A model generated the notes under the pieces. It made no database searches. It saw only the letters and a list, made by a program, of their open reading frames with translations, and had not been told where the DNA came from. 64,000 nucleotides of DNA. It comes from Parahoeflea olei. Lineage in GTDB: Bacteria; Pseudomonadota; Alphaproteobacteria; Rhizobiales; Rhizobiaceae. Position numbers and translations under genes: made by a program. Below are positions 16,481-25,951 of the stretch, piece after piece (positions within the stretch are counted from its first letter, which is position 1; each line of letters begins with the position of its first letter). The stretch is from NCBI RefSeq assembly GCF_001703635.1, contig NZ_LQZT01000001.1:198648-262647 (forward strand), written 5' to 3'.

Positions 16481-18199
16481 TCAGTTCTGCGGGGCGGCGC
16501 GGTCCCAGGCGTCGAGGGCCTTGTTGAACACCTCGGTGCCGCTGGCGCCCTTTTCGAGCGTGATCAGCGCCTGGCGGCCATTGGCATAGACCACCGGGAT
16601 GTCGATCCAGTTGCGCTCGCGCAGGAGCCGCGTGTTGGTTTCGCGCGCCTCGGGCAGGTCGTTGAGCGCGACCATGTAGAAATCCTGGGTGATCTTGGCG
16701 GGAACCGCGATCAGCGGATTGCCCTGGTCGGCCTCGGTCTGCTTCATGGCGATACGCTGCAGCTGGTCGATCGAGCCGCCCTCGAATTCGGGCGGCAGCG
16801 CGAACACCACCTCGATGATGTGGCTCGCCGGCAGCGACGGGTCTGTGTTGCGCTTGATGGTGACCAGCGCCGACAGCCCCTTGTCGGGATTGTTGATCTC
16901 GCCGCGAATCACCGTCTCGTCGGGACCGCCGCCATCGGACGGCTCGTTGACCAGCGACCAGACCACGGTGCCCTGCTTGACCTCCAGCGACTGCTGGCCG
17001 AGGCGCTCCTCGTAGAGGATCATCTTCTGCGCCACGCCGAGCGGCTCGGCGGCGGGCGCCGCGGCCTCCCCGGCAGCCGGCGTTTCGGCAGGCGCACCCG
17101 CCTCGCCCGCAGGCGTGGCCGCCCCGGGCTCGGTCAGCTCGGCGACCGAGCGGCCTTCGACCGGGTCGTCGGTGGCGGGGCCCGGCGCGGGCCCGGCATC
17201 GACCTCGGTGCCGTCGGGATTGAGACGCTGGTTGAACTTGCCGTTGGGCTCGGGATCCGCCGCCGCGGTTTCGGTCGGCGCGGATGTGTCCGGGGCCGGC
17301 GCCTCGGTGCTCTCGGGCTGGGCCTCGGGCTGCGGCTGGGTGGTGTCCTCGGCCACCGGCGTGTCGATCGCCGAGGAGCCGAACATCGCGGTCAGGCTGT
17401 CGCGGTAGCTCCAGCCGGCAAAGGCGAGCGCGCACAGCACAAGCACGATCACCCCGGCGGCGATCAGCCCGCCCGAGGGCGCACGGCGGGCGCCGGCACG
17501 TGCGGGACGGCGCGCGGCCGCCGGCCGGCCTGGCGGCGGGCTTCTGTCCTGGCCAAGCCCGAACACCTCGTCATGGGCATCGCCGACGAGCGCCGGGGAC
17601 GCCGGTTGCGGACGGCCGGCAGCGGGGGCCTGCGGAGCCGGATCGAAATCCTCGTCCGCGGCCTCGTCGAAGGAGGGAAACCCGTCGGAAGCCGGAGCCG
17701 GCGCCTTTTCCGGGGTCGGGGCCTTGGTCGAGAACGGGGTCGGGGTCGGGGTCGGGGCGGACGGGTCCGCGACGATCGGCTCACGCCGGACATCCATGGC
17801 CGGCGCGGGCGGCGCCAGCGGTTCGGGCTTCGGCTGCGGTGGCGGCGGGGGAGCCGGACGGCTGACCGGCGCGGACACCGGCGCGGGCCGGGGCGCCGGT
17901 TCGGGATCAGTGATGACCGGGCTTTTCTCGACCATCGATTCGAGTTCGGACATCAGCGCGTCGGTCTCGTCGAGATCGGCCGGCAGCGCCTCGGCATGCT
18001 CGATCTCGACCTCCTCGATCGCCTGGTCGAGCTTGGCCAGCTGGCGGGCCACCACCTCGTCCGACGGCGGCGGATTGATCGCCTCCAGCTGGCGCCGGAT
18101 GGCGGACCGCGCCTTGGTATAGACCTTGTTCCGGTTCTCCGGCGTATTCTCCGACAGATTGTCGACCGCCTTCCGGATGACTGCTACAAAATCCGCCAT
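16481..18199 (-). CDS. Proline-rich single-pass membrane protein, conserved in Rhizobiales next to purA
   Basis: The 572-residue product has a conserved helical N-terminus (1-95, MADFVAVIRKAVDNLSEN..), then a Pro/Ala/Glu low-complexity stretch (about 97-240). One transmembrane helix (243-263), another low-complexity linker and a C-terminal domain (about 385-560) complete it. This suggests a cytoplasmic N-terminus and a periplasmic C-terminal domain. I do not know its function. It lies 53 bases after purA on the same strand, so co-transcription is possible. The ATG at 18199 is the natural start, since the conserved helix begins there. Confidence 0.75.
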   Translation of the reverse strand: MADFVAVIRKAVDNLSENTPENRNKVYTKARSAIRRQLEAINPPPSDEVVARQLAKLDQAIEEVEIEHAEALPADLDETDALMSELESMVEKSPVITDPEPAPRPAPVSAPVSRPAPPPPPQPKPEPLAPPAPAMDVRREPIVADPSAPTPTPTPFSTKAPTPEKAPAPASDGFPSFDEAADEDFDPAPQAPAAGRPQPASPALVGDAHDEVFGLGQDRSPPPGRPAAARRPARAGARRAPSGGLIAAGVIVLVLCALAFAGWSYRDSLTAMFGSSAIDTPVAEDTTQPQPEAQPESTEAPAPDTSAPTETAAADPEPNGKFNQRLNPDGTEVDAGPAPGPATDDPVEGRSVAELTEPGAATPAGEAGAPAETPAAGEAAAPAAEPLGVAQKMILYEERLGQQSLEVKQGTVVWSLVNEPSDGGGPDETVIRGEINNPDKGLSALVTIKRNTDPSLPASHIIEVVFALPPEFEGGSIDQLQRIAMKQTEADQGNPLIAVPAKITQDFYMVALNDLPEARETNTRLLRERNWIDIPVVYANGRQALITLEKGASGTEVFNKALDAWDRAAPQN

Positions 18200-18252
18200 G
18201 TTTCGCCCTGGTTCAATCCATTCTTGCTCGGTTCTCGCGCGTTGGCGTTAAC

Positions 18253-19551
<1,299 letters not shown>

Positions 19552-19786
19552 GACAACCCCTTGGCAGCAGGCCCCATCACGGGGCGCCCGGAAAACAAAA
19601 CCCGCGCATGCATACAGACTTGACCGGCCAAAATCGACCCTTGCGCGTGCCGATCCCGCTTTTTTACGTGACAATCGTCACGCTTGTGACCAAACAGGGG
19701 GCGGGGTCGCCGGCCACTGCGCCAAAAGGCCGCCCCCTCCCCCAGAAACCGGCCGCACCCGGCCCGCCCCCGACCGGATCCGCATC

Positions 19787-20665
19787 TTGATCATTCGCGC
19801 CTATCTGTTCCTGACTGTGACCACCCTGTGCTGGGGCGCAAACGCGGTGGCGGGCAAGCTCGCGGTGGGCCATATCTCGCCGATGCTTCTGACCTCGCTG
19901 CGCTGGGCGATGGCGGTGTCGATCCTCGCCGCCTTCACCGGACCGCAGGTCAAACGCGACTGGCCCGTGATCCGCCGCCACCTGCCGCTGCTGGCAGGCT
20001 ATGGCATGGTGGGCTTCGCGGGCTTCAACATCCTGCTTTATTCCGCGCTCGGCCACACCACCGCGATCAATGTGGCGATCGAGCAGGCGGGCGTGCCGAT
20101 GGTGATCTTCCTCGCCAATTTCCTGCTGTTCCGGATCCGCGCGAGCCTTGCGCAGGTGGCGGGCTTCGCCTTCACGCTCGCAGGCGTGGCGCTGACCGCC
20201 TCGGGCGGCAGCCTCGCCCGGCTGATCGCGCTTGAGCTCAATCGCGGCGATGCGCTGATGCTGGTCGCGGTGCTGTGCTACGCCGGCTACACGGTAAGCC
20301 TGCGCTACAAGCCGGACCTGCACTGGCAATCGATGATCACGGTGATGGCGGCCTCGGCCTTCCTGACCTCGCTGCCGTTCACGGCCTGGGAGATCACGAG
20401 CGGCAGCGCCATCCGCCCCGACGCCACCGGCTGGACCGTCGCCGCCTTTACCGCCGTGTTCCCCTCGCTGGTCTCGCAGGTGATGTTCATCAAGGGCAAC
20501 GAACTGATCGGCTCCAACCGCGCCGGCCTGTTCATCAATCTGGTGCCGATCTTCGGCACGCTGATGTCGGTGCTGATTTTGGGCGAGACGCTGCACCTTT
20601 ACCACGTGATCGCGCTGGCGCTGGTGCTGGGCGGGATCGGGCTGGCGGAACGGGGGAAGCGGTAG
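19787..20665 (+). CDS. DMT-superfamily (EamA) transporter
   Basis: A 292-residue inner-membrane protein with ten predicted transmembrane segments, arranged as two EamA repeats (about 5-140 and 150-288). The family exports or imports small metabolites, amino acids or drugs; the substrate is unknown. The WGANAVAGK motif at the first helix and LGETLHLYHVIALALVLGGI in the last helices fit. No ATG gives a full first helix; the TTG at 19787 does. A decayed copy of its last quarter lies at 22318-22473. Convergent with the gene at 20699. Confidence 0.85.
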   Translation: MIIRAYLFLTVTTLCWGANAVAGKLAVGHISPMLLTSLRWAMAVSILAAFTGPQVKRDWPVIRRHLPLLAGYGMVGFAGFNILLYSALGHTTAINVAIEQAGVPMVIFLANFLLFRIRASLAQVAGFAFTLAGVALTASGGSLARLIALELNRGDALMLVAVLCYAGYTVSLRYKPDLHWQSMITVMAASAFLTSLPFTAWEITSGSAIRPDATGWTVAAFTAVFPSLVSQVMFIKGNELIGSNRAGLFINLVPIFGTLMSVLILGETLHLYHVIALALVLGGIGLAERGKR

Positions 20666-20698
20666 GCGCCGGCATGGCGGCGCCCTCCCCCACTTCCC

Positions 20699-21547
20699 TC
20701 ACCCCTCGAAGCTGAGATGCGTGACCTTCCCGCGCCAGAAGGGGCGGACAAGGCCGTCCGGGCCGACGCGGGAGATCTCGAAGCCCATGGGCACCATCAC
20801 GCCGTCGACCGGCCGGTAGTCGCTGCGCGCGACATGCTCGCCCGAGCCGTGATAGGGCGTGGCGAGATCGCCCGGCTCGGGCGCCTCGAAGGAGGCGAGC
20901 GCGCCGGACGCGTCGAACCGCGCGATCAGCCGGGCCTCGTTGCCATGGGCCGAGACAATGGCCATGGCGCTGGCGTCGTCGATCGCCTCCCAGCGCACCG
21001 GCCCGCCGGGCAGAAGCGCCATCGGATAGAGCGGGCTCTCGAGCAGCCAGCGCCTGAGCGAAATCACGTCGAGCACGGGATTGCCGTCCTCGTGCATCAC
21101 CGTGACCGCCGAGACCAGCCGGGCGTTCATCTCCATTTCGCCGTCGATATAGCTGTCCCAGGCGACCGCCCAGAGCGGACCGATGATCGGCGTGACGGCG
21201 GAAAACACCATGTCGGGCGCGCCGAGATTGGCGAGCTGGCGGGCGGTGGTGGGGTTGAACGCCTCGGTGAGCGGCCGGCGGAAATCGCCTTCCATCTCCA
21301 TCGCCACATGGCGCACGCCTTCGGGCACGCCGTCGGGGAAGGCAAAGGCGAAATAGCGCGCGACCGGCGCCGGAAGCCGCGCCATGGCGGCCGCGTCGGG
21401 CTGGGCGGCCGGGCGCGCGAGCCGCACCACGCGCTCTTCGAGACGATCGATCTCGCCGCGCGTGCCCTGAACGAAATAGAAGCCGGTTCCGGCGAGCGCG
21501 GCAGCGCCAAGCGCAAGACCGAGGGTGAGATGACGCAAGCGCAGCAT
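20699..21547 (-). CDS. Exported protein of unknown function paired with a TetR regulator
   Basis: The 282-residue product has an N-terminal hydrophobic segment (about 5-25) that is a signal anchor or signal peptide. A beta-rich domain follows, with motifs FRRPLTEAFNPTTARQLANL, PIIGPLWAVAWDSYIDG and YHGSGEHVARSDYRPVDG. It has the feel of a lipocalin- or SRPBCC-like family but I cannot name one. It begins three bases after the stop of the TetR gene upstream on the same strand, so the regulator and this protein are one operon; the regulator probably controls itself and this gene. Confidence 0.75.
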   Translation of the reverse strand: MLRLRHLTLGLALGAAALAGTGFYFVQGTRGEIDRLEERVVRLARPAAQPDAAAMARLPAPVARYFAFAFPDGVPEGVRHVAMEMEGDFRRPLTEAFNPTTARQLANLGAPDMVFSAVTPIIGPLWAVAWDSYIDGEMEMNARLVSAVTVMHEDGNPVLDVISLRRWLLESPLYPMALLPGGPVRWEAIDDASAMAIVSAHGNEARLIARFDASGALASFEAPEPGDLATPYHGSGEHVARSDYRPVDGVMVPMGFEISRVGPDGLVRPFWRGKVTHLSFEG

Positions 21548-21550
21548 GGC

Positions 21551-22213
21551 TTACTCCCTGAAAGTTGGAAAATGCGAGACGAGCAGGCGCATGACGGTGT
21601 CGACCGCCTCATGGGCGCGGGCCCAGCGCGCTGCCTCGGGACCGGGCAACTGCCCGTCGAGTGCCATCATGATGGCGCCATGGACGGTGAACCACATCAT
21701 GTGGGCGATCTCGGCCGCCGCCTCCGCGCCCATCGCGGACGGGCCGGCAGCGCCGAGCCCTGCGGCGAGCGGCGCGATCGCCGCGGCGTCGAGATTGACC
21801 TCGGGGTGAGCGGGGGCCTGCCCGTGCCCCTGATCGTGCCCCTTGTCGCCCCCCTTCCCCGCCGGTTTGCCGGCTTCGGGCGCGAAGATCAGCCGGTAGA
21901 GCGCGGGGTTGGCGCGGGCGAAATCGACATAGTCATGCCCGCCCGCGGCCAATCGCGCGAGCGGTTCGGCCGAGAGCCCGACAAAACGCCTGCGCTTAGC
22001 CTCCATCATCTCGGCGAAGGCGGCGGCCCGGACCTGAGCCAAAAGATCGTCCTTGCTGTCGAAATGGCTGTAGAGCGCCGGCGCGCTGCAGCCGATGCGC
22101 CTGGCGATCGCCGAAAGCGACAGCCCCGCCGGGTCCTCACCGAGCTGGATAATCGCCGCCCGGACCGCCTCCCCCCTGATATCGATCGCCTCATCCTTGC
22201 GCGGCCGCGCCAT
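21551..22213 (-). CDS. TetR/AcrR-family transcriptional regulator
   Basis: A 220-residue one-component repressor. The N-terminal helix-turn-helix (residues about 25-55) reads LSLSAIARRIGCSAPALYSHF, the TetR signature with its Ala-Leu-Tyr-x-His-Phe recognition helix. The C-terminal ligand domain resembles TetR_C of the WHG class (FARANPALYRLIF). A Gly/His-rich insert (GKGGDKGHDQGHGQAP) is unusual and may bind metal. The start ATG at 22213 has GGGGG five bases upstream; a second ATG three bases earlier is equally possible. It heads a two-gene operon. Confidence 0.9.
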   Translation of the reverse strand: MARPRKDEAIDIRGEAVRAAIIQLGEDPAGLSLSAIARRIGCSAPALYSHFDSKDDLLAQVRAAAFAEMMEAKRRRFVGLSAEPLARLAAGGHDYVDFARANPALYRLIFAPEAGKPAGKGGDKGHDQGHGQAPAHPEVNLDAAAIAPLAAGLGAAGPSAMGAEAAAEIAHMMWFTVHGAIMMALDGQLPGPEAARWARAHEAVDTVMRLLVSHFPTFRE

Positions 22214-22317
22214 CATCGCCCCCACAACTGAATGGCGTTAATTTAATGGAGTTTGGTTATCTTGGCAAGGGGGGATGGGAGGGGGAGTTTTGGGGAGCTG
22301 TAGGCGCCAGGGGCAAC

Positions 22318-22473
22318 GTACGGATCGGCCTCGACCGCGCGGCCCTGATTATCTAGATGCGGCCGATCTTGGACACGCTGATGTCTATGTTGATACTCGG
22401 CAAAACGCTGCACCTTTATCACGTGGCCGCGGTGGCTCTGGTGGTGGGTGACATAGGGCTGACGGAGCAACGG
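22318..22473 (+). pseudogene. Decayed 3' fragment of an EamA transporter gene
   Basis: Translated in one frame, this stretch aligns without gaps to the last 51 codons before the C-terminus of the transporter at 19787-20665. By hand count 32 of 51 residues match, including TLMSMLILGKTLHLYHV. An in-frame TAG sits where the intact protein has Asn, and the reading frame runs on past the usual stop. It is not an exact copy, so it derives from a second, related transporter or an old duplication. It lies at the left edge of the AT-rich segment. Confidence 0.75.
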
Positions 22474-22807
22474 AGAGCATTTTTTTGGGGGGCATGGGCC
22501 CTCGCAAGGTGAGACAGTATTCGATCTCATTTCGGCCATTCCGTTTGATCGTGCAGCTATCTAAGACCAGCCATCGACCCGGCTTTGTGAACCTACTGCC
22601 CGTACTCTCAAATGAAAAACCTTGCACCCCAGCGAGATCAAACATCTCCGATAAGGGAGATCAAAGACTGACAGGTCCAAGACGAACTGCTGCATTGAGA
22701 ATTTCTCAGGAAAAAAATTTACCGAATTTATGTTTCTTCAGCTATTTTGATTGCGCGAAAAATGATATATTTTCAACCAAAGATTTCCAAAGAAGAAAAT
22801 TACTCTG
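22474..22807. other. AT-rich leader region before the HNH gene
   Basis: GC content drops sharply here. A 107-codon plus-strand frame and an 86-codon minus-strand frame are open, but neither has a credible ribosome site or a recognisable product. The last 70 bases (about 22730-22800) are very AT-rich and probably carry the promoter of the HNH gene. Confidence 0.35.
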
Positions 22808-24604
22808 ATGATTAAGCGCAAGAGCATTCCTGAATCCACAAAGCGAGCCATATTCATGCGTTCGCATGGTCGGTGCGAATATCTAAACTGCGGGAAGGTT
22901 GTAGCCTCGGTCGAGAATGACTTTAGGATTCGCGTGACGGGGGAGTTTGCGCACATTATCCCAGTTGGCGATGGACCGCGGTCCGAATTCAGAAAGTCTG
23001 GCACGGATCCAAATAAAATCGAATTAGACCAACCCCACAATGTCTTGCTATTGTGCCGTGAGCATCATCGAAAAATCGATCACGAGCAGGTGAAAGAGTC
23101 AACGCCAGCAGTGCTATTTGCGATGGTCTCACGCCGATACGAGCGCTTGGAAGAGGGTATCACCACCTTCTTTCTCAACAATCCTTTTGGATTTGATTGC
23201 AAAGAAATGGCCGAGGACCTAAGAATCGGCCGCATTGTTACACTTTTGAATAGATTCAACCTGGACGGTCCGTCCGCAGGCAGAAAGCATCTGCAAGACG
23301 CACGCCGCCTTTTACTTGAAATCGAGCGTAACCCGCACATCCATCTGCCAGTCGAAACCATCGCACTCATAGATTTGGCAATTTCTGCGCGGTTCGCATC
23401 AGCGCCCCTCACGAGTGAGTGTTTTTTAAACGAACTAAAATACGCTAAGCGCCGTTTCTGTAACGTAAACAAGGCAGGCAATCTCGTCATTGCAACTCTT
23501 CAAATGATGGTATTCGTCAGGGATGAAAACGAAATAATGGACGGCCTGCAGCACCTCTCTATCATCAGAGATTTGCTCTCCCCGATTGACCGGGCAATTA
23601 AGGAAATCAGCGACGACGCCGTCGAGGCTGCACTTCTCGGGATCAAGTCGGCGCTCGTCCGCTGGAGAGCTAGGGTAGAGATCAAGAATGCGCGGGCCAA
23701 CAGCCTCATGGAAGCGAAACGTTGTGCCTCTGCCAGTCTAAAGCTCAGATGGTCATGCCACGGATGGCTGCAGCTTGCTTTGAGCGATTATGCACTTGCC
23801 TCTTCACTTTCGAAAGACAGGCGGGCTGAATATAACAAAAAGATTGAATTGGTAGATGAGGCCCTTTGCGACAAAAGACTTGATGACTATCCGGCTGCGA
23901 TCAAATACCGCCCAAGGTACTTTAGGGAGACGCACCGGTGGGAGGAGGCATTGAGAAGCTTTTGGCTCGCAGCAGATATTGGGCTGGAAGGTGACATGCA
24001 GTCTATAGCATACATAGCTGGGGAGGCCGCAGCCTCCTATTTCGCGTATGAAAAATCGGGTCATGATGCAATTGATAAAGCTAACAGTTTTCTTGCCGAA
24101 TCTATCGGTTCAGGCTTTGACAGTGGTCGCAACATGATTGCATGGGTGTTCACGCGAGCGCTTCTTGATCCATCATGGTTTCGTCAAGAATTCGTCGAAA
24201 GGATACGAGGAGAGGATGGTAAAGCTAATCTTGATGCGATTCTAAAGGATATTAGTAGGCGCTACCTCAGTACGGAATGTGGTCGACAAGACGTTCTGTT
24301 TGGAGTTAGCGATGTTGAGTTCTGGAATTCAGTGGCCCGGACAATTCAAGTAGCACTTGGTGACCATGAAATGGCTCTAAGGTTCTATGGCATAGCAGAG
24401 CGCTACTCTCGTAGAGTTGCTGGAAATTTCGTTACTAGGATGGGGATGGCTCGATCCGCACTTGCGCTGGGGCTAATCTCCGATGCGAAAGCTCGGTGCG
24501 GCATGGCGGCGAATGTCGCGCTTGCTAGCCAAATAGGTTTTGTTCACTCTTTACAAGAGCAAATACTTCTAGTCGAACAAAAAATGGGAAACGTTCGTCC
24601 CTAG
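22808..24604 (+). CDS. HNH nuclease fused to a long helical-repeat domain
   Basis: A 598-residue protein with AT-rich codons unlike the host genes. The first 95 residues form an HNH nuclease module: zinc cysteines C23 and C28 (GRCEYLNCGK), H49 (EFAHIIP), N78 (PHNVL), then C83 and H86/H87 (LLCREHHRKID). The remaining 500 residues are predicted helical, with repeated 35-40 residue stretches like tetratricopeptide repeats. No other domain is recognisable. The HNH motif is intact, so DNA or RNA cutting is plausible. Genes of this design occur in defence islands; no phage-defence partner is visible here. It ends 16 bases before the IS element. Confidence 0.75.
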   Translation: MIKRKSIPESTKRAIFMRSHGRCEYLNCGKVVASVENDFRIRVTGEFAHIIPVGDGPRSEFRKSGTDPNKIELDQPHNVLLLCREHHRKIDHEQVKESTPAVLFAMVSRRYERLEEGITTFFLNNPFGFDCKEMAEDLRIGRIVTLLNRFNLDGPSAGRKHLQDARRLLLEIERNPHIHLPVETIALIDLAISARFASAPLTSECFLNELKYAKRRFCNVNKAGNLVIATLQMMVFVRDENEIMDGLQHLSIIRDLLSPIDRAIKEISDDAVEAALLGIKSALVRWRARVEIKNARANSLMEAKRCASASLKLRWSCHGWLQLALSDYALASSLSKDRRAEYNKKIELVDEALCDKRLDDYPAAIKYRPRYFRETHRWEEALRSFWLAADIGLEGDMQSIAYIAGEAAASYFAYEKSGHDAIDKANSFLAESIGSGFDSGRNMIAWVFTRALLDPSWFRQEFVERIRGEDGKANLDAILKDISRRYLSTECGRQDVLFGVSDVEFWNSVARTIQVALGDHEMALRFYGIAERYSRRVAGNFVTRMGMARSALALGLISDAKARCGMAANVALASQIGFVHSLQEQILLVEQKMGNVRP

Positions 24605-24706
24605 AGTATTAGGCTTACGTGCCTCCCGATTTACGGAGCGTTCTGAGCTCGAATTTTCCAATTATGATCCCACGGACGGGAGAAGGAGAGTTCCATCAAG
24701 AAGTCG

Positions 24707-24955
24707 ATGTTTTCGGAGGCGCAGATCGCTTTCATCCTGCGCCAAGCAGATGAGGGTGCACCCGTCACTGAGGTTTGCCGCAAGGCAGGCATCGCCGACG
24801 CGAACTTCTACAATTGGCGCAAGCGCTATGGTGGCATGACTCCCTCCGAGGTGAAGCGGATGCGCCAGCTCGAAGACGAGAACAACTGGCTAAAGAAGAT
24901 CGTTGCCCATCTCACGCTCGACAAGGCCATGTTGCAGGACGTGCTGTCAAATTGA
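24707..24955 (+). CDS. IS3-family OrfA (helix-turn-helix)
   Basis: The 82-residue product has the OrfA layout: FSEAQIAFILRQADEG, then the HTH VTEVCRKAGIADANFYNWRKRYGG, then a leucine-zipper-like ENNWLKKIVAHLTLDKAMLQDVL. It binds the inverted repeats of the element. The expected start four codons earlier reads ATC (24695-24697) instead of ATG while its ribosome site GGAGAG remains, so the native start may be mutated. The stop TGA lies at 24953-24955. Confidence 0.85.
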   Translation: MFSEAQIAFILRQADEGAPVTEVCRKAGIADANFYNWRKRYGGMTPSEVKRMRQLEDENNWLKKIVAHLTLDKAMLQDVLSN

Positions 24956-25000
24956 GGCGATGCGGCGCCACCGGTTCGAGCGCATCGCCGAAACTCTGAA

Positions 25001-25831
25001 GCCTGTTCGCAGCCCCGTCTTGTCGATGAGGTCCGCCAGGACTGGAAGGTTTCGATCCGCCGGGCCTGCTCCTGTCTTCGGATCAATACCTCGCTCTATC
25101 ACTACAAGTCGAAGCGCTGCGATCAGGCTGCCTTGAAAGCCAGGATCAAGGAGATCGTGGCGACACGGGTTCGTTACGGCTACCGACGTGTCCATGTGTT
25201 GCTGCGCCGGGAGGGTTGGCCCGTGAACGCCAAGCGAATTTATCGTCTCTACAAGGAGTTGGGGCTCCAGATACGCAACAAGACGCCGAAGCGGCGGGGC
25301 AAGGCGAAGCTGCGTGAAGACCGGACGGAGGCCGTTCACTCCAACGATGTTTGGGCAATGGACTTCGTCCACGACCAGTTGGCAACCGGCCGCAAGATCC
25401 GCGTGCTGACTGTCGTCGAGACCTTCTCCCGCTTCTCGCCCGTGGTCGATCCGCGTTTCAGCTACCGGGGCGAGGATGTGGTGGCGACACTGGATCGGGC
25501 ATGCCGATGTATAGGATACCCAAAGACGATCCGGGTCGATCAGGGATCGGAGTTCATCTCCCGCGATCTTGACTTGTGGGCCTATCAGCGTGGCGTCGAG
25601 TTGGACTTCTCACGGCCTGGCAAACCGGCGGACAACGCATTCATCGAGTCGTTCAACGGCAAATTCCGCAGCGAATGTCTCAATGCCCACTGGTTCCTGA
25701 CGCTTGACGACGCAAGCTCGAAAATGGAGGAATGGCGTAAGGACTACAACACAGTCCGCCCCCGCAGCGCGATCGGCAACAAACCGCCGATATCGCTCAT
25801 GAAAGGCTCATCGGCGGCATCAACCGGCTGA
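25001..25831 (+). CDS. IS3-family OrfB transposase, 5' end frameshifted
   Basis: DDE transposase (integrase core). The catalytic triad is intact: D in VWAMDFVHD, D in IRVDQGSEF, E in AFIESFNGKFRSEC. The conserved region begins CSQPRLVDEVRQDWKVS and runs to the C-terminal DYNTVRPRSAIG, in the same frame as OrfA. The expected start of OrfB (LKPVR) lies in another frame at 24993-25007, so one base appears to be lost near 25008-25015. Without it the OrfB start is not accessible by the usual one-base shift; transposition is probably impaired. Length and motifs otherwise match IS407-type elements. Confidence 0.75.
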   Translation, partial: ACSQPRLVDEVRQDWKVSIRRACSCLRINTSLYHYKSKRCDQAALKARIKEIVATRVRYGYRRVHVLLRREGWPVNAKRIYRLYKELGLQIRNKTPKRRGKAKLREDRTEAVHSNDVWAMDFVHDQLATGRKIRVLTVVETFSRFSPVVDPRFSYRGEDVVATLDRACRCIGYPKTIRVDQGSEFISRDLDLWAYQRGVELDFSRPGKPADNAFIESFNGKFRSECLNAHWFLTLDDASSKMEEWRKDYNTVRPRSAIGNKPPISLMKGSSAASTG

Positions 25832-25889
25832 GCCTGAAACCCCGGAGACTCCGGCCCGGGGCGATCCAAAGACGGGCAGCACTTCACCC

Positions 25890-25925
25890 AAAAACCGCCC
25901 CCCGAAGCATCGCTCCGGGAGGCGG
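25890..25925 (-). terminator. Intrinsic terminator of serA
   Basis: The stem CCGCCCCCCG (25895-25904) pairs with CGGGAGGCGG (25916-25925) with an 11-base loop. AAAAA at 25890-25894 gives the U run on the minus strand. It lies 26 bases beyond the serA stop. Confidence 0.85.
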
Positions 25926-25951
25926 CCAATTCAGGCAGTGAGTGTTCAGCC

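Larger units (their letters stand above)
24620..25881 (+). mobile_element. IS3-family insertion sequence (IS407-like)
   Basis: About 1,262 bases with two orfs. Imperfect terminal inverted repeats can be drawn: left 24620-24640 (TGCCTCCCGATTTACGGAGCG) and right 25862-25881 on the other strand (TGCTGCCCGTCTTTGGATCG), which share TGC, CCCG, TT, GGA and CG. Ends of the form TG...CA are typical of the family. I see no target-site duplication. The right end lies directly beside the serA terminator. The element carries signs of decay in both orfs. Confidence 0.7.

Noticed and set aside
22485..22808. 107-codon plus-strand frame before the HNH gene
   Set aside because: No ribosome site, no known family, mixed composition; its end only happens to overlap the HNH start codon.
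24616..24620. Target-site duplication of the IS
   Set aside because: The three to four bases before 24620 and after 25881 do not match, so I do not claim one.
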